DNA of 34,649 bases from CAYRVX01 sp964642165 (lineage in GTDB: Bacteria > Planctomycetota > Phycisphaerae > SM23-33). Made by a program: the position numbers and the translations under genes. The stretch lies in assembly GCA_964642165.1 (NCBI GenBank), contig CAZXOC010000045.1:1-34649 (forward strand), written 5' to 3'. Shown here piece by piece: positions 23,788 to 31,668 of the stretch; positions within the stretch are counted from its first letter, which is position 1, and every line of letters begins with the position of its first letter. Below the pieces are notes generated by a model. That model saw nothing but the letters and a program-made list of their open reading frames with translations. It was not told the DNA's origin and did no database searches.

Positions 23788-26169
23788 TCAGTTGATCTCG
23801 ACGTGGACCGGCCTGGCGCCGCCGAACAGGTGGATGACGCCGCCGTCAGGCATGGTCTGTCGGCGTCGCGGCGGGTCGATGGGGAAGGCGGCCAGCTCGG
23901 CCCGGCCGGAGAGCATCCGCAGGCGCAGGCGGGAGAACTCGACGGTGGACTGGTGTGCCCCCAGCCCGAACGTGCCCTTCTCGGAGACGGCCCAGCTCCC
24001 GCGAACGCTCAGCGAGCGGACGGGTCCCTGCCACCGCATGTAGTCCTTGCCGTCCAGCCGGATGCGGATGGACGCCTGGTCGCCGCGCCGGCGGACGGTC
24101 GCCTCGAAGCGGTGGGCCCTGTCGTTGGCGAGGTCGTGCGGCCCGTCGGGCTTCGGGAGGTCCTTGCCGTCGACGAGCTGGAAGCCGCTCTGGCCGTGAT
24201 TGTCGTCGAGGGTGAACAGTACGCCGGTGGACCCGACGGGGAGGATGAAGTTCACGTCGCCGGCGCCGGTCTTGCGGACGAAGTCGGCGACGAGCTCGTA
24301 GTCGCCGCGGGGCACCACGGGCACGGCCAGGCGGGCGAACTCGGCGGGCGCGACCCGCAGCGCCTTGCCGTCGGCCGTCCACTCGCCGGAGACGCGGTGG
24401 ACCCGGGTGTGCACGTGGGGCAGGATGTCCGTCCACTCCGTGGACGTCTGCCGGGCGAGCTCCCCGTCGATGCCCTCGACGACCGCCGCGGTCTCGTCGG
24501 CCGTTTTCCGCAGCCGCCGCTCGCGCAGGGAAAGGTAGTTCCGGGCCCGGCGCAGCATGGCCGCCTTGTCGCGCTGGCCCGCCCCGGCGGCCAGTTGCCG
24601 ATACCACTTCGCTGTCGCCAGCAGCTCCTCGTGGGGCAGCCTGGCCGGATCGCGCGCCGCCAGGCCGACCCGGCGACGCAGCGTCGCGTCGCAGCGGTCG
24701 TCGAGGTACGCGGCGGCGGCCGAGGGGCTGTCCAGCTCCACCAGCGCGGTGCGGATCAGCCTGTCGCGGAGGTCCCGATTGTCGCGGGCCGTCTTCAGGC
24801 GTGCGGCCAACTGGTTGAGTCGGCCTAGCGCCGACGCCAGCCGGTCCAGCCGGGCGAGCTTCGCGGCGACGCGCCCTTCGGAGATCGCCCCGGCGGCCTC
24901 GGCGATCTCGAGCGCCTCGCGGCAGGCGGCCTTCGCGGCGGCGAAGTCGAGCTGGCCGGCCTTCGCGTCGGCGCGTCGCAGGCAGGCCTCGACGATCGGC
25001 TCGCCCAGGTTAGCCGCCGCCGCGCCGGCGAGGCACCGCACCCTCTCGTCCGGGCTGTGTCGGCGCAGGTGCCCGAGGGCCTCCACCGCCTTCGGCGAGC
25101 CGGCCATGCGAAGCACGCGGAGGACGCGCAGCGAGCAGGCGAGGTCGGTCGGGTCGAGCTCGCCGGATGTGAACCCCTCGAGCAGGTCGCCGATGCGGGT
25201 GGCGGCCTCGGCGGAGGGCTTGGCGTCCAGGGCCTCTCGAAGGAGCGGCGCGACGTGGGGGCCCATTCGCCGCAGCGCCTCGGAGGCCTTCTCGCGCCGG
25301 GCCCATTGCCTGGCGTCCAGGGCGGCGATCTCGCGTCGTGCGGCGGCCTCGTCCACGGGCCTCGGGCGAAGGGTCCGCTCGAGGAAGACCGCGGCGTGCT
25401 CGCCGGCGGCCAGCAGGTCGCAATAGGCCCGGAACGCCCGGACGCGCTGCTCGCCTTGCAGGGCCTCCCAGCAGGCCTGCAAGTGCTTCTCGTCCGGCGC
25501 GGGGGGGGAGGGCGCCAGCTCCACCCGGACGTTGTCCAGCCCCCAGCTCTCGTTGTCCAGGGGCTCCAGGTGCGCGGAGGCGAACCGGAGCGTCAGGTCC
25601 CCCGCGCGGTGCGGGAAGGCGAAGCTCAGGCGGTAGACGGCGCTGCCGAGTTCCTCGCCCCCGGCGGCCTGGCCGAGCGAGTCCCTCTCCGCCGCCCCGG
25701 TCTGCGGGGGGTGCAGCGGCCCGGGGTAGGGATCGGGGAAGGTCTGCTGGTTGCTGAACTGCATCGGCTGGTTGGCGAAGGTGCACCGCAGGAGCTTTCC
25801 CTTGCCCGCCACCTCCGCGCTCCAGACGTCCGGGCCGGCGCCGGGCGAGCTCCACTCCTTGCCGTCCCAACTGCGCAGGACGAACAGGTCGAACGAGACG
25901 CGCAGGTTCGTGTGGGCCGGCAGGTCCTTCAGCGTCAGGCGGACCTCGTGGTTGCCGAACGGCCCGAGGTACCGCCGCCGCCCTTTGGGCGTGACGCCGA
26001 TGTCCCGGTGCGACCATTCGCCCCCGGCGGCCTTCTCGAAGTCGTTGGCGTAGGCGACGGTGGCTTTGGGCTCCTTCGCCGCCCGCGTCGACGGCGGCGC
26101 GCCCCGCATGCCTGTGGACGAGACGGCCAGCGCGACCCACACCCACACGCGGCTGAGCGGCATGTCCAT
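23788..26169 (-). CDS. Secreted HEAT-repeat protein with terminal beta-sandwich domains
   Basis: A 793-residue exported protein of unknown function. A short signal peptide (MDMPLSRVWVWVALAVSSTG) is followed by a beta-rich module at about 30-240 containing VAYANDFEKAAGGEW and LDNESWGLDNVRVEL, typical of jelly-roll or PEP-type ligand domains. An alpha-helical HEAT-like stretch lies at about 280-430 (ARREKASEALRRMGPHVAPLLREAL), a form common in planctomycete proteins, followed by more helices. The C-terminal about 170 residues (GDYELVADFVRKTGAGDVNFILPVG onward) look like a LamG/DUF1080-type beta sandwich. ATG 26169 is chosen for the signal peptide; the longer frame from 26370 adds an unconvincing basic leader. 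It is divergent from the hydrolase gene at 26393. Confidence 0.7.
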   Translation of the reverse strand: MDMPLSRVWVWVALAVSSTGMRGAPPSTRAAKEPKATVAYANDFEKAAGGEWSHRDIGVTPKGRRRYLGPFGNHEVRLTLKDLPAHTNLRVSFDLFVLRSWDGKEWSSPGAGPDVWSAEVAGKGKLLRCTFANQPMQFSNQQTFPDPYPGPLHPPQTGAAERDSLGQAAGGEELGSAVYRLSFAFPHRAGDLTLRFASAHLEPLDNESWGLDNVRVELAPSPPAPDEKHLQACWEALQGEQRVRAFRAYCDLLAAGEHAAVFLERTLRPRPVDEAAARREIAALDARQWARREKASEALRRMGPHVAPLLREALDAKPSAEAATRIGDLLEGFTSGELDPTDLACSLRVLRVLRMAGSPKAVEALGHLRRHSPDERVRCLAGAAAANLGEPIVEACLRRADAKAGQLDFAAAKAACREALEIAEAAGAISEGRVAAKLARLDRLASALGRLNQLAARLKTARDNRDLRDRLIRTALVELDSPSAAAAYLDDRCDATLRRRVGLAARDPARLPHEELLATAKWYRQLAAGAGQRDKAAMLRRARNYLSLRERRLRKTADETAAVVEGIDGELARQTSTEWTDILPHVHTRVHRVSGEWTADGKALRVAPAEFARLAVPVVPRGDYELVADFVRKTGAGDVNFILPVGSTGVLFTLDDNHGQSGFQLVDGKDLPKPDGPHDLANDRAHRFEATVRRRGDQASIRIRLDGKDYMRWQGPVRSLSVRGSWAVSEKGTFGLGAHQSTVEFSRLRLRMLSGRAELAAFPIDPPRRRQTMPDGGVIHLFGGARPVHVEIN

Positions 26170-26392
26170 GTGCTCCGTCCCCTTCCTCTCGGCCTTCGTT
26201 CCGAAGGGCTCGGCCTGCGGCCGCACCACGCCGGCGCGCCGCCGCCTCGACGCGAACCGTCCCTTCGCCGGCCTTGTCGATTCTGACGTTCCGGACGGCG
26301 AGTTGTTCCCGGGCGGGGGCCACTTGGGGGCCTTCCTCCGGTTAGAGGAAGTAGAGCCGCCCCGCTCCATCAGGCCGGATCAGGAGAAACGG

Positions 26393-27355
26393 ATGCCCAG
26401 CAGAGCGACGCGGGTGCTGGCGGTCGCCCTGGCGGCCGCGCTGGCGACGATCACCTCAGCCGCGGCCCAGCGCAGGAGGCCGGCCGGGCCCCCGAAGCGC
26501 GACAAGGCCGGAGCCAAGCCCCCCGGGACGAAGACCGGCAAGAAGGCGCCCGAGCGCCGGGCGGCGGACATCGCGCGCCTGATGAAGCTGTACGAGGGGC
26601 ACAAGTACATCAGCCCGGCCGGGCAGCTCCCGTACCGCCTGCTCCGGCCGATCGTCTACGACCGGGGGCGGAAGTACCCCATGGTCGTCTGCCTGCACGG
26701 CGTGCCCGGGCGCGGCAAGGACAACGTGATGCAGTTGGGCGCGACGTACCCGGTGGACGTCCTCAGCCGCCCCGAGATGCGGCGCAAGCACCCGTGCTTC
26801 GTGCTGGCCCCGCAAAGCCGGACGTGGTGGGGCGATCGCCCCTACGGCGCCAAGCCGGGCGCGGCCAGGGGCAAGGACTTCCCGGCCATGTCGCTCCTCC
26901 TGGAGTGCGTGGGGGATCTGTCCGTGAGCCTCGGCGTCGACCCGAACCGCGTCTACCTGACGGGGCATTCGATGGGCGGCTTCGGCGTGTTCAACGCCCT
27001 GTCGAGCGACCCGAACATGTGGGCGGCCGCGGCGGTCGTCTCCGGCGGCGGCGACCCCAACCACGTCTTCCACTTCTCGCACGTGCCGCTCTGGGTGTTC
27101 GTCGGCGGCAAGAGCCCGATCCTTCACTACTCGCGCGACGTGGTCGACGCCCTCCAACGCGTCGGCGGCGCGCCCAGCTACACGGTCCTCCAGGACGCCG
27201 GGCACAACTGCTGGCGGCAGGTCTACGACGCCCCGGCCGTGTGGGACTGGCTCTTCGCCAAGCGGCGCGTCATCCGCCTCTTCGGCCTGACGACGCAGCC
27301 GGCGACCGGCCCGGCCACGCAGCCGGCGACGCGCCCCGCCGTCCCGCGGGAGTGA
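26393..27355 (+). CDS. Secreted alpha/beta hydrolase (esterase/PHB depolymerase-like)
   Basis: A 320-residue protein with a signal peptide (ending about AAA-Q at residue 25), a Lys/Pro-rich linker, and an alpha/beta-hydrolase domain of the LpqC/phospholipase-carboxylesterase type. Ser193 sits in the nucleophile elbow GHSMGG and His271 in DAGHNCW. The acid expected after the sixth strand is not obvious: the place where FHGxxD is usual reads FVGGKSP. The C-terminus ends in TQPAT/TRPA repeats, common tails in these bacteria. ATG 26393 has AGGAGA at 26382-26387. Natural substrates might include acetyl, feruloyl or short-chain esters on polysaccharides, but nothing in the sequence decides this. 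Confidence 0.8.
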   Translation: MPSRATRVLAVALAAALATITSAAAQRRRPAGPPKRDKAGAKPPGTKTGKKAPERRAADIARLMKLYEGHKYISPAGQLPYRLLRPIVYDRGRKYPMVVCLHGVPGRGKDNVMQLGATYPVDVLSRPEMRRKHPCFVLAPQSRTWWGDRPYGAKPGAARGKDFPAMSLLLECVGDLSVSLGVDPNRVYLTGHSMGGFGVFNALSSDPNMWAAAAVVSGGGDPNHVFHFSHVPLWVFVGGKSPILHYSRDVVDALQRVGGAPSYTVLQDAGHNCWRQVYDAPAVWDWLFAKRRVIRLFGLTTQPATGPATQPATRPAVPRE

Positions 27356-27428
27356 TGCCTTCCTTCCCGCGTTGCCCGGCCGGCCTGCCCGCCCGCCCGC
27401 GGGACCCGTTTCGACTTCACCGGCCCCG

Positions 27429-27457
27429 TCGACAACGTCGATAGGAAGCGATATAAT
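27429..27457 (+). promoter_or_regulatory. Promoter of the ATPase gene
   Basis: TCGACA (27429-27434, five of six), 17-bp spacer, perfect TATAAT (27452-27457). The best promoter match in the window. Start near 27464, about 38 nt before ATG 27502. Confidence 0.65.
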
Positions 27458-27501
27458 AAAGGGTTCCGGCGCGCCGTCGGCGCCCAGGAAACGCATGGCC
27501 A

Positions 27502-28215
27502 ATGAACCACGTGGACCGCATCACGATTTACGCCGACCGCTTCCCCACGCGGGAGCACTTCCCGTTCAGCCTGCCCGTGCTGCGCGAGACGCCGCTGCTG
27601 GAGCTCCCCACGCCGGTGACGTTCTTCGTCGGCGAGAACGGCTCGGGCAAGAGCACGCTCCTCGAGGCCGTCGCCCGCCGCTGCAATATCCACATCTGGG
27701 GGGCCGAGCAGTGGTCCCGCGCCGAGCCGAACCCCTTCGAGCAGCTCCTCCATCGCTACATCACCGTCCACTGGGCCAACGGCGTGGTCCCCGGGTCGTT
27801 TTTCGCGGGCCAGTTCTTCCGCCGCTTCGCCGAGCTGCTGGACCTCTGGGCCGCCTCCGACCCGGGACAGCTCGACTACTTCGGCGGCAAGAGCCTCGTC
27901 AGCCAGTCCCACGGCGAGGGCCTCATGGCGTTCTTCGAGTCGCGCTACCGCATCGAGGGCCTCTACCTGCTCGACGAGCCCGAGACCGCCCTGTCCCCCA
28001 AGACCCAGCTTCGCCTGCTGCACCTCCTGCGAGACATGGGCCGCGCCGGCCACGCCCAGTTCCTCATCGCCACGCACTCGCCCATCCTGCTCGCCTGCCC
28101 GCACGCGACGATCTACAACTTCGACGCCTGCCCCATCGAGCCCGTCGCGTACCACGACACGGAGCACTACCGCGTCTACAAGGCCTTCATGGCCGACCCG
28201 CAGGCGCACCTGTAG
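27502..28215 (+). CDS. Stand-alone ABC-type ATPase (COG3910-like)
   Basis: A 237-residue predicted ATPase. It has Walker A GENGSGKST (residues 44-52), an ABC-like signature region SQSHGEG (134-140), Walker B LYLLDEPE with Asp158-Glu159, and the H-loop His192 in IATHSP. The fold is that of the SMC/ABC-like AAA proteins gathered in COG3910. No transmembrane partner or nuclease is encoded next to it and it has its own promoter, so its role is unknown; relatives are seen both as housekeeping orphans and in defence-associated operons. ATG 27502 is the in-frame start; AGGAAA lies 10-15 nt upstream and an out-of-frame ATG at 27495 is probably unused. It is convergent with the serpin gene. Confidence 0.85.
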   Translation: MNHVDRITIYADRFPTREHFPFSLPVLRETPLLELPTPVTFFVGENGSGKSTLLEAVARRCNIHIWGAEQWSRAEPNPFEQLLHRYITVHWANGVVPGSFFAGQFFRRFAELLDLWAASDPGQLDYFGGKSLVSQSHGEGLMAFFESRYRIEGLYLLDEPETALSPKTQLRLLHLLRDMGRAGHAQFLIATHSPILLACPHATIYNFDACPIEPVAYHDTEHYRVYKAFMADPQAHL

Positions 28216-28254
28216 ACCGCCGGCCGCGCCCCCGCGGGCCTCGCCCTGCCGCGC

Positions 28255-29478
28255 TTACTCCTTGGGCTCCGTCACGCGCCCGAGGAACAGGATCTGCCCC
28301 GTCTTCTCGTGGCGGATGAGGAAGAGGAAGGGGTGATCGGCCTGGAAGACGAGCGGGCGCGAGGGCCCGGCGGACCTGAGCCTCATGACGACGGCGGTCG
28401 CCGCGGCGGCCTCCGTGCCCTTCTCGTCCACCTTCACGAAGGCCTTGTGGTAGACGTCGCTGATGAAGAGGTCCTGGCTGCCCGTCATGCCGGAGAAGTC
28501 CGCCTTCCCGCCGAAGGCCTCGGGCATGCCCATCTTCGCCAGGATGGGCTTCATCTTCATCTTGTATTCCATCTTGAACCGCGGGAAGAACACGCGGACT
28601 TTCCGCGGCCGGCGGAGGCGCCCGATCATCGCCGCCAGCGACCCGGTCGTCAGCGATTTCTCCAGCGAGCCCAGGGCGTCGACCTTCTTCGGCAGCAGCA
28701 CCACCATCGACAGGTCCTTGCCGTCGTACGGCATCTTCAGCGCCTGCGCGTCGGGCGTCTCGGTGTAGCCGAACTTCCCCGACTGGTACATCATCTGGGC
28801 CCGCGTCTTCTTGTCGGCCGTGACGTGAAAGTCCATCGGCCGCGTGGACGCCTTCTTGAACTGGCTGGCCCAGTCGCCCTTGAAGTAGATCGCGTTGGTC
28901 AGGACCATCCGCGTCAGGGCGTTGAGCGAGCCGGGCGGCAGGAGGTCCTTGATCTTCTGCTTCGTCCGGTCGGCGACCCACTTGTTGATCTGTCCCCGCG
29001 CCGCCTCGAACCGGCGCTGGAAGTCCACGTCGAACAGCCCCGCCCCGAAGTGCCGCTGGTTCAGCGCCAAAAACGGCGGCAGGAACGGCTTGTCCTCCTG
29101 GAGCCACAGGGCGTTGGCGATGTTCAGCTCGTACTTGGCCTTCTTGCCGGCCGCCGTCCGGTCGATCAGCCCGCCGTACGCACCGAAGTACTCCTCGCCC
29201 TTGCCGTAGTGCAGCGTGCGGGCCATCTCCGCCGCCGTGTTGCCGCGCGCCCCGGCGTACGTCATCGCCAGGGCCGTGTGGATGCTGCTCGGCGAGAAGA
29301 ACAGGTTGCCCTTCTTCGGCGCGATCTGATGGTACAGCTCCAGGCCGAAACGGTTGTTCCCCTCGGCGATGGCCTTCTCGGTCGCGGCCGCCGCGGGCTT
29401 GACGCCCCGTGCCTCGCCGACCCATGCGCCGACGGCCACCACGGCGGCCAACGCGAGCACGATCCCTGCGTTCTTCAT
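28255..29478 (-). CDS. Secreted inhibitory-type serpin, predicted P1 Arg
   Basis: A 407-residue serine protease inhibitor with a signal peptide (MKNAGIVLALAAVVAVGAWVGEARG). Serpin marks include NLFFSPSSIHTALAMTYAGARG, the breach-region FVKVDEKGTEAAAATAVVM and the C-terminal ADHPFLFLIRHEKTGQILFLGRV. The hinge has the small, Ala-rich residues of inhibitory serpins. Counting from the P17 Glu places P1-P1' at Arg368-Ser369, which predicts trypsin-like targets. In bacteria, serpins are thought to guard against host or self proteases. ATG 29478 has AGGAGA upstream. A weak promoter-like pair (TTGTAG, 18 bp, TATGCT) lies at 29538-29567, partly over the stop codon of the oxidoreductase gene upstream. 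Confidence 0.9.
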   Translation of the reverse strand: MKNAGIVLALAAVVAVGAWVGEARGVKPAAAATEKAIAEGNNRFGLELYHQIAPKKGNLFFSPSSIHTALAMTYAGARGNTAAEMARTLHYGKGEEYFGAYGGLIDRTAAGKKAKYELNIANALWLQEDKPFLPPFLALNQRHFGAGLFDVDFQRRFEAARGQINKWVADRTKQKIKDLLPPGSLNALTRMVLTNAIYFKGDWASQFKKASTRPMDFHVTADKKTRAQMMYQSGKFGYTETPDAQALKMPYDGKDLSMVVLLPKKVDALGSLEKSLTTGSLAAMIGRLRRPRKVRVFFPRFKMEYKMKMKPILAKMGMPEAFGGKADFSGMTGSQDLFISDVYHKAFVKVDEKGTEAAAATAVVMRLRSAGPSRPLVFQADHPFLFLIRHEKTGQILFLGRVTEPKE

Positions 29479-29537
29479 GGTCTTCTCCTCGTTTCCGGCG
29501 TTTCGCAGCGACGCGGTGAATGGTTCCGCCGCGTTCC

Positions 29538-29567
29538 AGCATACCCCCTCGCCCTCCGGCCCTACAA
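29538..29567 (-). promoter_or_regulatory. Weak candidate promoter of the serpin gene
   Basis: Minus strand: TTGTAG (29567-29562), 18-bp spacer, TATGCT (29543-29538). The -35 includes the TAG stop of the upstream gene. Read-through from that gene is the alternative. Confidence 0.3.
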
Positions 29568-30896
29568 GCGCCACGGCTCGCGCAGGCCGCGCGAAACCAG
29601 GCGCGAGGCGTCCGCGTCGCCGACGATCTCCTCCCGGACGGGGTCCCAGGTGATCTTGCGCCCCGTGCGGATGGCGATGTCGGACACCTGGCTGATCAGG
29701 TCGGAGCGGACGGCGTCGTCGATGGGGCAGACGGGCGTCCGCCGCGTCCGGACGCAGTCGATGAAGTTGGCCTCGTGCCCCTCGCTGCGGGGCAGGTGCA
29801 CGTCGCCCGGGCCGATCGTCGAGCTGGCCAGCGACTCCGGCTCGGTCACCAGCCCCATGTAGGGCAGCGCGACCCAGCCCTCCGTGCCGATGATCTGGGC
29901 GTAGTTGCCCAGCCCGGCCAGCCGCGGCTCCGTCTCCGGCGAGACGCCCCACGCCTGGAAGCTCATCGTCACGCCCCGGGAGAAGCGGATCGTCACGTCC
30001 CAGTCGATGACCGCGTCGTTGCAGCCGCCGGTCGGGATCACGCCCGTGCCCTGCACCTCCCACGTGCCCGCCCGGTGCGTGTCGAACGCCCACTGCAGCA
30101 GGTCCAGCGGGTGGGCCGCCCAGCCGGCGATGAACCCCAGCGCGTAGTCGCGAACGTGGTACCACCCGCCGCCGCGGTCGGGGCAGCCGGAGTACGGCCG
30201 CCATGGCGCCGGGCCGAGCCACATCTCGTAGTCCAGCCCGGCCGGGACGGGCTTGGGCGCGGTCGAGCCGCCGCGGGCGCTGTTGGGCGCCTTGACGCGG
30301 ATCTCGCGGACCTCGCCGATGCGCCCGCTGCGGACCAGTTCGGCGCCGTGGCGGCACAGGCCCCAGGAGCGGGACTCCGCGCCGTACTGGAGCACGCGTC
30401 CGTGGCGACGGACGGCCCGCCGGCAGGCGAGGTCCTCCGCCACGCTGATGCCCAGCGGCTTCTCCACGTGCACGTCCTTGCCCGCCCTCGCCGCGGCGAT
30501 CGTGATCGGCACGTGCCAGTGGTCCGGCGTCGCGATGCCCACCGCGTCGATGTCCTCGCGCGCCAGGACCTCGCGGAAATCGACGTACGCCTTGCAGTCG
30601 GCGTTGCCGTAGCGGGTGTCGACGGTCTTCTTGGCCTCCCGCCGCGCGCGGTCCCACACGTCGCAGACGGCCACCACCTGCCCGGCCGGGCAGGCGAGCT
30701 GCTGGCGGAGGTCCAGCCGCCCCCGCGGCCCCGTGCCGATATAGCCCAGCACCACCCGGTCGCTCGCGGCTGGCCGCCCCGCCCCGCCCAGCGCCGTCGA
30801 GGTCAGCACGTACGGCGCCGCCGCCGCGCCCCCCGCCGCCGCGAGGCTCTGGAGGAACCGTCTGCGTGTCCACGTTCGGCCCTGCGCTGATCTCAT
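29562..30896 (-). CDS. Tat-exported Gfo/Idh/MocA-family oxidoreductase
   Basis: A 444-residue NAD(P)-dependent dehydrogenase of the Gfo/Idh/MocA type, acting on sugars, inositols or related polyols. A twin-arginine signal (RRRFLQS at 11-17, then a hydrophobic Ala/Gly stretch) predicts folded export. The Rossmann motif is GYIGTGPRG (51-59) and the family motif EKPLG lies at 145-149. The C-terminal half has the usual beta-sheet domain with GGCNDAVIDWDVTIRFSRG. Such exported forms are numerous in planctomycetes and their substrates are mostly unknown. ATG 30896 has GGGAG upstream. The serpin gene lies 83 bp downstream on the same strand. Its promoter appears to overlap the end of the DUF1580 gene. 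Confidence 0.9.
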   Translation of the reverse strand: MRSAQGRTWTRRRFLQSLAAAGGAAAAPYVLTSTALGGAGRPAASDRVVLGYIGTGPRGRLDLRQQLACPAGQVVAVCDVWDRARREAKKTVDTRYGNADCKAYVDFREVLAREDIDAVGIATPDHWHVPITIAAARAGKDVHVEKPLGISVAEDLACRRAVRRHGRVLQYGAESRSWGLCRHGAELVRSGRIGEVREIRVKAPNSARGGSTAPKPVPAGLDYEMWLGPAPWRPYSGCPDRGGGWYHVRDYALGFIAGWAAHPLDLLQWAFDTHRAGTWEVQGTGVIPTGGCNDAVIDWDVTIRFSRGVTMSFQAWGVSPETEPRLAGLGNYAQIIGTEGWVALPYMGLVTEPESLASSTIGPGDVHLPRSEGHEANFIDCVRTRRTPVCPIDDAVRSDLISQVSDIAIRTGRKITWDPVREEIVGDADASRLVSRGLREPWRL

Positions 30897-30987
30897 CGCC
30901 CGCTCCCGCAAGTTGGACGCACCTCGTCTCGGCCGGTTCCCCCGCCCCGGCGACCCAACGCCGGTCCCACAGCCGCCACCGCCCCCG

Positions 30988-31015
30988 ATTCTACGCCCCC
31001 CGGCTCCGCCGGCAA
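30988..31015 (-). promoter_or_regulatory. Promoter of the oxidoreductase gene inside the DUF1580 gene end
   Basis: Minus strand: TTGCCG (31015-31010), 16-bp spacer, TAGAAT (30993-30988). The TAG of the -10 is also the stop codon of the DUF1580 gene. Leader of about 85 nt to ATG 30896. Confidence 0.45.
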
Positions 31016-31332
31016 GGCCCCCGTACGCCGAACTCGACCGGCTCCGAAAAGAACCGCAGCAGGGCCTCCCGCGTCGTGCAGACCTGCCCGCCGAAGCCCC
31101 GGCGAAGGCGGGTCTCCCGCCCGACACGGACGTACTCCGCGAGGAAGACGCCCCGCAACCCCTTGCGGCACCAGCGCCAAAGCGTACAGATGGCCGGGCG
31201 CTTGCCGTTAACCGTCGGGAGGGCCTTCGTGGCCTCGGTGAGCGTGATGAGCTGCTCGTCAGGGCCGATCCGCCGCCGAATCCCGCCTGCCTGCCCGTTC
31301 GACAGGCTCGTCTGGTTCGCTGGATCGCTCAT
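30991..31332 (-). CDS. DUF1580-family small protein with an inserted repeat
   Basis: A 113-residue protein with the DUF1580 pattern: LITLTEATKALPTVNGKRPA, then TLWRWCRKGLRGVFLAEYVRVGR and a C-terminal CTTREALLRFF. This planctomycete family looks like a helix-turn-helix or excisionase-type DNA-binding protein and is often found near integrases or in accessory DNA; that context is family knowledge. Between VGR and CTTREAL sits an extra stretch ETRLRRGFGGQ of 11 codons that most members, as I recall them, lack; it is encoded by a REP-like palindrome at 31087-31112. ATG 31332 is used; upstream sequence is cut by an N run at 31352-31361, so the promoter is not visible. Confidence 0.7.
   Translation of the reverse strand: MSDPANQTSLSNGQAGGIRRRIGPDEQLITLTEATKALPTVNGKRPAICTLWRWCRKGLRGVFLAEYVRVGRETRLRRGFGGQVCTTREALLRFFSEPVEFGVRGPCRRSRGA
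31087..31112. repeat. REP-like palindrome inside the DUF1580 gene
   Basis: Symmetric 26-bp element: CCCGCC, GAA, GCC, CC, GGC, GAA, GGCGGG. The outer 6-bp arms and inner 3-bp arms pair, with a GAA/GAA internal loop. It accounts for the in-frame extra residues in the DUF1580 protein. Confidence 0.6.
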
Positions 31333-31668
31333 GCATGCGAATCTAGCGGGGNNNNNNNNNNGCGCTTTCTGCGTCGCTTTTGGCCATTTCCAAGGCTTGG
31401 CGGAGGCGTCTGGCTGGTTCCGAGAGCACCGGCCAGTCGCGAGCCAGCTGGCGCGCAAGCTGGTTTGCCCACTCGCACGACGAGTGACCTCGGGTAAGGC
31501 ATCTGCGCCAGGCGGGTCTCTCTGTGCTACCCCCTTGAGAATGACGGGCGAAGCAATATGATGGCTGGCAAGCAGTCCACCTAGGTCCCGGGCTAGCTTG
31601 TCCTCACCACCGGAGCGCTTGGGAGCGACCGACGGGGATGGTCAGCCCGGTCTGTGGGGGACGATGAA
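31333..31668. other. Gap-containing region with ORF remnants
   Basis: About 336 bp without a supported gene, including ten Ns at 31352-31361. A minus-strand frame from about 31600 to the gap reads like an amphipathic helical protein near its end (WANQLARQLARDWPVLSEPA) but has no ATG, GTG or TTG start in its first part. It may be a remnant or a gene broken by mis-assembly. Confidence 0.4.
31352..31361. other. Assembly gap of 10 N
   Basis: Ten Ns between the DUF1580 gene and the druA-like gene. The true length is unknown. Confidence 0.95.

Noticed and set aside
19392..24828. Several plus-strand frames of 370-900 codons opposite the GH36-like and HEAT genes
   Set aside because: All are complements of well-supported minus-strand genes and lack domains or start signals.
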